Shown: piece after piece, positions 1-5,564 of the stretch
Layout of the letters: the number at the start of each line of letters is the position of its first letter
How positions within the stretch are numbered: the stretch's first letter is position 1
Source of the DNA: an uncultured Ruminococcus sp.
Lineage (GTDB): Bacteria > Bacillota > Clostridia > Oscillospirales > Ruminococcaceae
DNA length: 6,199 nucleotides
Assembly: GCA_946544695.1 (NCBI GenBank)
Contig: CAMNMO010000175.1
Location: 1 to 6,199, forward strand
Reading direction: 5' to 3'
Notes under the pieces: model-generated
The model's input: only the letters and a program-made list of their open reading frames with translations
The model's database searches: none
Told to the model about the DNA's origin: nothing
Position numbers and translations under genes: made by a program

Positions 1-1
1 T

Positions 2-2335
2 TATGAACTGTGGAAGGACACAGGCAACACACGCATGACCATCACAGGCGGGGGATCTTTTTCCTGTGAGTGGAGCAACATCAACAACTGTTTGTTCCGC
101 AAGGGTCAAAAGTTCGACTGCACACAGACCTATCAGCAGTTAGGCGATATTGCGATCGATTATGCAGTGGATTTTCAGCCGAACGGTAACTCGTATATGT
201 GCGTTTACGGCTGGACAAGAAACCCTCTTGTTGAGTATTATATCGTAGAATCCTGGGGCGACTGGCGTCCGCCCGGACAGTCCTACTCCCTCGGTACCGT
301 TTATACCGACGGCGGAGCTTACGACATCTATAAGACGACCAGATACAACCAGCCGTCCATCGACGGTGACACCACTTTTGACCAGTACTGGAGCGTCCGC
401 CAGAGCAAGCCACAGGGCAACGGAAGCTATATCGAAGGTACGATCAGTGTTTCCGAGCACTTCAAGGCTTGGGAAAAGGCTGGACTCAGAATGGGCAAAA
501 TGTACGAGGTAGCACTCAATATCGAGGGTTACAGGTCCAGCGGCAAGGCTACCGTTTACGGCAATAACCTTAGGATAGGCAAGAGCGCAAACAACAACAA
601 TAACGGTAACAACGGCAATAACAACAACGGCAGCAATGGTAACAACGGTACAAGTTCTCCCGCACTGGAGGGCACTCTCTACACAGGTACTTTCGAGAGC
701 GGCACCGATTACTGGAAGGGCAGAGGCAGTGCTAACGCAGCTTCCTCGTCCTCAAAGGCTTACGAAGGCAGCAAGTCGCTGTACATCAGCGGCAGACAGC
801 AGAACTGGAACGGCGCTGAACTGGCACTTGACGGCACTTATTTCAAGGCAGGCAATGCATACAGCTTCAGCACGATGGTGATGCCCACAAGCTCGGCCAC
901 CGTTCAGCTTTCCATGCAGTATGACCAGAACGGCAGCACAAAGTATGCTCAGGTGGCTTCTGCAAAGGCTGACAGCGGCAAGTGGACCAAGCTGGAAAAT
1001 TCCAGCTTCACCATTCCTTCAGGGGCTTCCAACTGCGTGCTTTACGTTGAAGCACCCGACAGCCTGACAGATATCTGCGTTGACAGAGCTATCTGTGCTA
1101 ACGCAGGCTACAAGGCTGCTGACAGTTCTTCCAACAACAGCAGCTCTTCTGACAATAACGGAAACAACGATCCCGTCAACAGCAACACAGGCAGCAATGC
1201 TTCTGCTGAAACAGGCAACCTGTTCACAAGCACTTTTGAGAACGGTACCGATCACTGGAAGGGCAGAGGAAATGCAAGCGCAGTTTCTTCTTCCTCAAAG
1301 GCTTATGCAGGCAGCAAGTCGCTGTACATAAGCGGCAGACAGCAGAACTGGAACGGCGCCGAGATAGCCCTTGACAGCAACTATTTCAAGGCGGGCAGCA
1401 CCTACGGTTTCAGCACCGAGGTAATGCAGAACAGCGGCAGCCAGACCACAGTTCAGCTTTCCATGCAGTATGACCAGAACGGCAGCACCAGGTATGCACA
1501 GGTAGCTTCCGCAAAGGTCGCAAGCGGCAAGTGGACCAAGCTTGAAAACAAGGGATATACCATTCCCGCAGGCGCAACCAACTGCGTGCTCTACGTTGAA
1601 GCTCCCGACAGCCTTACCGATCTTTACATAGACCAGGCAACAGGCAGCACAGCAGGTGCTTCCGAAAGCAGCAATTCTCAGCCTCAGACCACAAACGGTT
1701 ATTATGTCGATCCCTCGAAGCCTATGGTAGCCATATCCTTCGATGACGGCACAAGCCCAAGCAACAGCGGTTACAGGATAATAGATGCGCTGGCAGACAA
1801 TGATTTCCGTGCAACATTCTTCTATGTTGGTGACTGGATAAACTCTCCTGATGAGGTGCGTTATGCAGACAGCAAGGGTATGGAGATAGCAAACCATACC
1901 ACCACACACCCCGATCTGACTCAGAGAGATCAGCAGCAGATCCGCAGTGAGTTCGATACCACTTACAACAAGCTGAAGAACATCATCGGCAAAGAGCCTT
2001 CCAAGCTCCTCAGACTGCCCTATCTGTCATCTAACCGGCAGGTACAGCAGGCACTGTACGATGTACCGATGATAACCTGCTCCATCGACACCAGAGACTG
2101 GGACAATGCTTCCGCAGACCAGATAGTATGGACTATCCAGAATGCAGCAAACAACGGTTCACTGGACGGTGCGATAGTTCTCTGCCACGAGACCAAGACC
2201 ACCACAGCAGACGCTATGGAAAGAGTTCTTCCCTGGCTCAGGCAGAACGGCTACCAGGTAGTTACAGTTACCGATATGTTCGCAGCAAAGGGCAAGACTC
2301 TCAGCGGCGGTCAGGTATACTCAAAGGCAAGCTGA
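2..2335 (+). CDS. Secreted bifunctional xylanase / acetyl xylan esterase, GH11-CBM22-CBM22-CE4 (5' partial)
   Basis: The frame is open to the left edge and its first codons (YELWKDTGNTR) already match the GH11 N-terminus, so the start and signal peptide lie upstream. Residues are numbered from position 2. GH11 endo-xylanase spans 1-196: nucleophile Glu78 in the VEYYIV motif, acid/base Glu175 in IEGYRSSG, and Asn rather than Asp at the Asn35-equivalent position, which in this family goes with a near-neutral pH optimum. An Asn/Gly linker (197-216) leads to two CBM22 xylan-binding modules (about 221-369 and 403-545) joined by a Ser/Asn linker. The C-terminal CE4 esterase (566-777) keeps every NodB motif: Asp581-Asp582, His632 and His636, RLPY at 671, DTRDW at 696 and His729. 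The enzyme would cut xylan and remove acetyl groups that block cutting. It ends right after CE4 with no dockerin, CBM37 or anchor, so it is probably released. It resembles R. flavefaciens XynB, with an extra CBM22. Confidence 0.95.
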   Translation, partial: YELWKDTGNTRMTITGGGSFSCEWSNINNCLFRKGQKFDCTQTYQQLGDIAIDYAVDFQPNGNSYMCVYGWTRNPLVEYYIVESWGDWRPPGQSYSLGTVYTDGGAYDIYKTTRYNQPSIDGDTTFDQYWSVRQSKPQGNGSYIEGTISVSEHFKAWEKAGLRMGKMYEVALNIEGYRSSGKATVYGNNLRIGKSANNNNNGNNGNNNNGSNGNNGTSSPALEGTLYTGTFESGTDYWKGRGSANAASSSSKAYEGSKSLYISGRQQNWNGAELALDGTYFKAGNAYSFSTMVMPTSSATVQLSMQYDQNGSTKYAQVASAKADSGKWTKLENSSFTIPSGASNCVLYVEAPDSLTDICVDRAICANAGYKAADSSSNNSSSSDNNGNNDPVNSNTGSNASAETGNLFTSTFENGTDHWKGRGNASAVSSSSKAYAGSKSLYISGRQQNWNGAEIALDSNYFKAGSTYGFSTEVMQNSGSQTTVQLSMQYDQNGSTRYAQVASAKVASGKWTKLENKGYTIPAGATNCVLYVEAPDSLTDLYIDQATGSTAGASESSNSQPQTTNGYYVDPSKPMVAISFDDGTSPSNSGYRIIDALADNDFRATFFYVGDWINSPDEVRYADSKGMEIANHTTTHPDLTQRDQQQIRSEFDTTYNKLKNIIGKEPSKLLRLPYLSSNRQVQQALYDVPMITCSIDTRDWDNASADQIVWTIQNAANNGSLDGAIVLCHETKTTTADAMERVLPWLRQNGYQVVTVTDMFAAKGKTLSGGQVYSKAS
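590..649 (+). repeat. Asn/Gly low-complexity linker, AAC/GGT-type codon repeat
   Basis: This in-frame run of Asn codons (AAC, AAT) is interrupted by Gly and one Ser codon, and it links GH11 to the first CBM22. Asn-rich linkers are known in Ruminococcus and anaerobic-fungal fibre enzymes. A tract like this can change length by slippage while staying in frame only in 3-bp steps. Its role is inferred to be a flexible spacer. Confidence 0.85.
662..1107 (+). repeat. CBM22 module, tandem copy 1
   Basis: First of two tandem copies encoding CBM22 modules. It keeps the GRG, NWNGAE, MQYDQNGST and YVEAPDS motifs, which contain the Arg, Trp, Tyr and Glu known to line the xylan-binding groove in CBM22 (C. 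thermocellum Xyn10B CBM22-2). My hand alignment finds about 108 identities in 140 residues with copy 2. The 38 bases at 902-939 recur exactly at 1451-1488. Confidence 0.88.
1208..1645 (+). repeat. CBM22 module, tandem copy 2
   Basis: Second CBM22 copy, offset about 543 bp from the first. The offset rises to 549 bp after a two-codon insertion near 1430-1445. All four presumed ligand-contact residues (Arg of GRG, Trp of NWNG, Tyr of MQY, Glu of YVEAP) are kept, so both copies should bind xylan. Differences cluster at the ends and in one loop. Confidence 0.88.
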
Positions 2336-2382
2336 CAGCTGAATGACATCTTTTTCGGGACAAAGTGCGTGCCCCGATATCA

Positions 2383-2420
2383 TACCCGACACTTTCAAAA
2401 GAGGTGTCGGGTACTTTTTT
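2383..2420 (+). terminator. Rho-independent terminator of the xylanase/esterase gene
   Basis: A perfect 10-bp stem (TACCCGACAC at 2383-2392 with GTGTCGGGTA at 2404-2413) encloses an 11-nt loop. A C and six T residues (2415-2420) follow. The stem begins 48 nt after the TGA stop of the xylanase gene. The shape and T-tract are those of an intrinsic terminator reading rightward; leftward there is no T-run after the stem. Confidence 0.92.
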
Positions 2421-2422
2421 GC

Positions 2423-2456
2423 AAAAAACAGCACCCCGCATTTGTGCGGGGTGCTG
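2423..2456 (-). terminator. Rho-independent terminator of the GH9 cellulase gene
   Basis: A perfect 12-bp stem (2429-2440 with 2445-2456) has a 4-nt loop. Read on the - strand it is followed by six T residues (the complement of A at 2423-2428). It begins 9 nt after the GH9 stop codon. Rightward there is no T-run, so it serves the leftward transcript. Confidence 0.93.
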
Positions 2457-2465
2457 CAAGCCGTA

Positions 2466-5216
2466 TCATTGTTTGTTGTTGTTCTGCATTTTCAGCTTGG
2501 TCATCTTGTAAACGAATATCTCTGTTGCGATTATCACGATGACCGCCACCGCCGCTATGACGATGATAAGCACTGTTCTTGAACTCATGCCCGAACTGTT
2601 CTGTTCGGTGTTTTCTTTGCTTTCGGTGTCCTTTGAGACTTTCTCGTCCTTTTCTGCGCTTTCAGACTTGCTGTTCTTTGCCTTGCTTTCTTTGGCGGTC
2701 TTTTCAGCCTTCTCCTCATCGTAGGTGGACTTTTCGGCAGACTCTGCGCCGCCGCCGTCATTCTCTTTGCCTATATCCTTGCCGCCCTCACCCGGTTCTA
2801 TCTCTGCATTCAGTGCAGAATAAGCAGTCAGCCATGCAAGGGAAGCGTTCCAGTTTATGGTGCATTCGTTTACGCTCCAGGCTTCTATGTGGTCAACGTA
2901 GCATTTCTGCGGTGCTACCTCGCCTTTCTTCCAGCCCATGCCCCTTACCCACGGGTCCTGCATGCCCGAGTTTGGTCCGCCTGCCAGAACTCCGCAGGGC
3001 GCTTTCGGGAATTTGTCATCTATCTGGTTTGACCACCACCTGTGGTGGGGGTTTTCGGTGGTGTGTGTGCCGTAGCCCGTAACGTATGAATAGTCCATCG
3101 CATTTCTTCCCAGCAGATAGTCAAGTCCCTGCAATGCGCCGTTTGCATAAACGTCATCATCATCGTTCATGACCGATGCCAAAGCCAGAACTATGGCGTT
3201 GTCTGCCACGAAGGAATTTGAGCCCCAGAGGTAGCCCTTGTCACTGTCGTTGTAGCTGAGTGTGCTTTGCGCATAGGGCAGACCGTAGCCCTGTTTTTCC
3301 TCAGCCTTTATGTAGAAGTCTGCCGCCTTTTTCAGAGACTCCAAAGCCTTGTCGCTGTCATCGAAGCTGTCCTCGTTGAGAAGTGCCGTGAATGTTCCCA
3401 GTGCCGCAGTGTTGCCCCAGTCGAAGGTACCCACGCTGTCAACACTCTCGCCGCTGCCAAGAGATACGGGCACTGCCATGTAGTATTCCGAATCCTTTGC
3501 ATCATCAAGGTAGTCACTGTCAGCTGTTGCGGCATAAAGTTCCATAGCCGCCCAGTAAAATTCATCGCTCACATCATTGTCGCCGTAAGCGCCGCCGCCC
3601 ACGCTTTCATCGAGGGGCGCATACATGTCGGGGTGCTTTTTTGCTGCCGCATAAGCTTTTTCTGCCGCATCGAGACACTCATCTGCAAAGTCGCCGTCAA
3701 GCTCCTGCCAAAGCCTTGCAGACTGTGCTGCACATGCCGCAAGGTTCAGTGTTGCCGCTGTTGTGGGCGGCTTGATTATCCTTTTCTTGTCATCGTCGGC
3801 AGGCGCAACGCCCAGACCTGTCCATGTCTCGTCGTGTGCCTTGTGGTATGCCATGCCCGAATAGTCGCCGCCGTCTATCTGCATTTTCAGCATCCACTCC
3901 ATCTCCCACCTTGCTTCGTCAAGCAGGTCGGGCAGACCGTTGCCGCTTTCGGGAATGTTCATCGAGCCGTCGGCAAATATCTCGCCGTTATCGGTGTATT
4001 CAAAAAACTCGTAAAGGTCCTGAAGCATCCACAGCGAAAGTCCGCCGTTTACCGTGTATTTGCCGTGGTCGCCCGCATCATACCAGCCTCCTGTCACATC
4101 GACAGTGCCGCTTGTGCCGCTGTAACCCCAGGTGTGCTGTATCTCGGCATCGTCGGATACATGACCTGCTGCACGGGCAAGGTCGTCCTTGTCGCCCGAA
4201 CTAATATACTCGCTTTCTATCTCGATGCCGCTGCGGTTCTGGTAGAAGTAGTTGAGCGAATCGTAAAGCAGTGCTGAATAGTCACTGACCTCGTCTTTGC
4301 CAAACACCCTGAACTCACGGCTTTCAGCGCCGTTGTCAGCTTTTATGAAGAACGTGCCGCTCTCATCAAGGTCGGAAAAATCAATGATGTGCACCGTATC
4401 CTCTGAGTCCTCATCATACCCGAAGTATTCGCTTTTGCCCTCATAAACGGTGTCGCCCGACTCATCGATGACCTCAAAGCCCACCTCGTCCTCATCGGTA
4501 CAAAGCAGTGTGGCTTTCTTTTCACGCCCTGCAAAGTAGCCCACCTGATTTGTGAGTATGTCAGCCCTCTGCCATACTTCGGGGAACTGATAGTCGTTAT
4601 CATTGCTTGTCATGTCCACCAGCGACATGTTGTCAAAGGTTATCTCAGTGCCCGCAGGGAAGCATCCCCCGGGGGTGTACTGTCCGTCACCGCCCAGATG
4701 GAAAGCCCATTCAGCCACATCTATCGACTGACCTGCCGTGAAAGTCAGGTCTACCTTTTTGGTCTCTTTGGCATTTATCTGTATGGGGTCCCATGTCTGG
4801 TCAAGGTCGCCGCCGTTGGACATGTTGTGCCATACCTCCACATCGCCGTCAAGGTTGCCTATCTTTGTGTAATACTTGCCGCTTTTTGAAGGCGTTATCT
4901 CGTAAGTCACCCTGTACTGATGACCCGCAACTATTTTCAGCCCCCTGTGGCGGAACTGACAGTCCCACCTGTCCTCACCGCCGTTTGAAGCGCCGCCGGG
5001 GTTGACTATCGTTATCTTGTATACGCCGTCGTCTATCTCGAAATCCATCTTGCCTGTGGTGGATTCGCAGATGTGCCACGGCAGTCCCACACCGTCATCA
5101 AAATCCGTCTGACCCAGCTGCTGTCCCGCAAAGCCGCATATAGGCATCATGCAGTTGACCGCCAGCACAGCGGCAGCTGCGGCAGACATTATCCGCCCTA
5201 TTATCCTTTTTGACAT
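2466..5216 (-). CDS. Membrane-anchored cellulase, signal peptide-CBM4-Ig-GH9-stalk-TM
   Basis: Complete 916-residue protein. Residues 1-30 form a signal peptide (basic start, Ala-rich core, likely cleavage after GFA). Residues 31-202 look like a CBM4/9-type carbohydrate-binding module, and 216-306 form the Ig-like CelD_N module (ILTNQVGY motif). The GH9 domain (about 310-805) has the catalytic DAGD at 380-383 inside GGWYDAGDHGKY, HHR at 724-726 and the proton-donor Glu784 in VNECTINWN. CBM4-Ig-GH9 is the order of Clostridium thermocellum CbhA and CelK, which cleave cellulose. Those end in dockerins; this one ends in a Glu/Lys/Ser-rich stalk (about 812-875), one hydrophobic helix (881-903) and a short basic tail, so it should sit outside the cell with its C-terminus anchored in the membrane. 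No LPXTG motif is seen. The start is fixed by a strong RBS and the signal peptide. Transcribed alone, with its own promoter and terminator. Confidence 0.95.
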   Translation of the reverse strand: MSKRIIGRIMSAAAAAVLAVNCMMPICGFAGQQLGQTDFDDGVGLPWHICESTTGKMDFEIDDGVYKITIVNPGGASNGGEDRWDCQFRHRGLKIVAGHQYRVTYEITPSKSGKYYTKIGNLDGDVEVWHNMSNGGDLDQTWDPIQINAKETKKVDLTFTAGQSIDVAEWAFHLGGDGQYTPGGCFPAGTEITFDNMSLVDMTSNDNDYQFPEVWQRADILTNQVGYFAGREKKATLLCTDEDEVGFEVIDESGDTVYEGKSEYFGYDEDSEDTVHIIDFSDLDESGTFFIKADNGAESREFRVFGKDEVSDYSALLYDSLNYFYQNRSGIEIESEYISSGDKDDLARAAGHVSDDAEIQHTWGYSGTSGTVDVTGGWYDAGDHGKYTVNGGLSLWMLQDLYEFFEYTDNGEIFADGSMNIPESGNGLPDLLDEARWEMEWMLKMQIDGGDYSGMAYHKAHDETWTGLGVAPADDDKKRIIKPPTTAATLNLAACAAQSARLWQELDGDFADECLDAAEKAYAAAKKHPDMYAPLDESVGGGAYGDNDVSDEFYWAAMELYAATADSDYLDDAKDSEYYMAVPVSLGSGESVDSVGTFDWGNTAALGTFTALLNEDSFDDSDKALESLKKAADFYIKAEEKQGYGLPYAQSTLSYNDSDKGYLWGSNSFVADNAIVLALASVMNDDDDVYANGALQGLDYLLGRNAMDYSYVTGYGTHTTENPHHRWWSNQIDDKFPKAPCGVLAGGPNSGMQDPWVRGMGWKKGEVAPQKCYVDHIEAWSVNECTINWNASLAWLTAYSALNAEIEPGEGGKDIGKENDGGGAESAEKSTYDEEKAEKTAKESKAKNSKSESAEKDEKVSKDTESKENTEQNSSGMSSRTVLIIVIAAVAVIVIIATEIFVYKMTKLKMQNNNKQ

Positions 5217-5224
5217 TATGATAT

Positions 5225-5230
5225 ACCTCC
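5225..5230 (-). promoter_or_regulatory. Ribosome binding site of the GH9 gene
   Basis: GGAGGT on the - strand lies 8 nt before the ATG at 5216-5214. This near-perfect Shine-Dalgarno supports that ATG over the next in-frame ATG at codon 10, which would shorten the signal peptide. Confidence 0.92.
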
Positions 5231-5331
5231 GTTATCCTCACCGACCTGCACAAGCCCGACCCGTGAGTAATGGCAAACTTTACATATTCTCATGCCGTTT
5301 ACCGTATATACCCTATTTCATCACGATATTG

Positions 5332-5360
5332 ATTATAGCACATTCCCGCACCTTTTTCAA
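5332..5360 (-). promoter_or_regulatory. Sigma-A promoter of the GH9 gene
   Basis: Read on the - strand: -35 TTGAAA (5360-5355), a 17-bp spacer, then -10 TATAAT (5337-5332) preceded by TGC, an extended -10. This matches consensus at 11 of 12 hexamer positions with ideal spacing. The inferred start is near 5325, giving a leader of roughly 109 nt before the GH9 ATG. Confidence 0.85.
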
Positions 5361-5418
5361 TCCCGCAGACGGATTTTTTATCGGCTGAGGCAGTTTAGGT
5401 CTGCCGTTATCGAAAAAA

Positions 5419-5447
5419 CTGACACCAGCCTATTGACATCGTGTCAG
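5419..5447. promoter_or_regulatory. Candidate operator: nested inverted repeats over the rightward -35
   Basis: CTGACAC at 5419-5425 and GTGTCAG at 5441-5447 form a perfect 7-bp inverted repeat centred on 5433, where the -35 hexamer begins. Inside it, TGACA (5434-5438) and TGTCA (5442-5446) form a tighter palindrome with a 3-bp centre. A repressor bound here would cover the -35. That it is an operator is inference; no regulator family is recognised. Confidence 0.45.
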
Positions 5448-5461
5448 AATACTGTTATAAT
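5433..5461 (+). promoter_or_regulatory. Consensus sigma-A promoter of the NAPE-PLD-like gene
   Basis: TTGACA (5433-5438), a 17-bp spacer and TATAAT (5456-5461), all exact consensus, with a TGT extended -10 just before the -10 hexamer. The inferred start is an A near 5468, about 97 nt before the ATG. Promoters this perfect are usually strong and often held back by a repressor, which fits the inverted repeats over the -35. Confidence 0.93.
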
Positions 5462-5553
5462 AACCATAAAAGTAAATATGGCTGTCCCTTTAAAACCGCC
5501 TGACGATGAACATTTTTTGTTGCCCCGCCGAAGGAATGACCATATATAGAAAT

Positions 5554-5559
5554 GAAGTG
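5554..5559 (+). promoter_or_regulatory. Weak ribosome binding site before the NAPE-PLD-like gene
   Basis: GAAGTG, 5 nt before the ATG at 5565, is the only Shine-Dalgarno-like stretch at a usable distance, and it matches poorly. The contrast with the GGAGGT of the divergent GH9 gene and with the perfect promoter upstream suggests limited translation or a different start. However, no other in-frame ATG yields the N-terminal membrane segment with a better site. Confidence 0.4.
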
Positions 5560-5564
5560 TTTAT

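Larger units (their letters stand above)
5217..5564. other. Divergent intergenic control region
   Basis: This 348-bp gap separates the GH9 gene (leftward) from the NAPE-PLD-like gene (rightward). It holds both promoters, back to back, with inferred starts near 5325 and 5468. The 5' leaders are about 109 nt (leftward) and 97 nt (rightward). I see short inverted repeats around the rightward -35 and no convincing riboswitch, tRNA or protein-coding gene. Short open frames here lack ribosome binding sites or protein-like composition. Confidence 0.8.

Noticed and set aside
1295..1909. A 204-codon open frame on the - strand inside the xylanase/esterase gene, Cys- and Val-rich
   Set aside because: It lies opposite the CBM22 and CE4 coding sequence, whose domain motifs are complete. 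Its translation shows no family signature and is the usual antisense shadow of Ser/Ala/Gly-rich codons.
2355..2377. Weak hairpin TCGGG...CCCGA downstream of the xylanase stop
   Set aside because: The stem is only 5 bp with a 13-nt loop and no T-run on either side in the right place. The adjacent 10-bp hairpin with a T-tract is the credible terminator.
3267..4277. A 336-codon open frame on the + strand antisense to the GH9 domain
   Set aside because: It mirrors the GH9 catalytic region, has many Cys, Val and Arg residues without domain pattern, and has no promoter or RBS I can see. The GH9 frame holds all catalytic motifs.
5166..5216. Possible lipoprotein signal (AVNC) in the GH9 signal peptide
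   Set aside because: Asn directly before Cys does not fit the usual lipobox (Gly, Ala or Ser at that position). A later GFA cleavage site and a C-terminal membrane helix give a better account of secretion and anchoring.
5320..5333. ATCA-N6-TGAT palindrome at the inferred GH9 transcription start
   Set aside because: Arms of 4 bp with mismatched centre are expected by chance in AT-rich promoter DNA. It does not fit a catabolite (cre) site. Conservation would be needed to take it seriously.
5365..5404. GCAGAC / GTCTGC inverted repeat between the two promoters
   Set aside because: Six-bp arms separated by 28 bp, upstream of both transcription starts, so it is unlikely to form an RNA structure. 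Too weak to call as an operator.
5478..5549. A 23-codon frame in the leader of the NAPE-PLD-like gene
   Set aside because: There is no ribosome binding site upstream, it begins about 10 nt after the inferred transcript start, and the composition is unremarkable.
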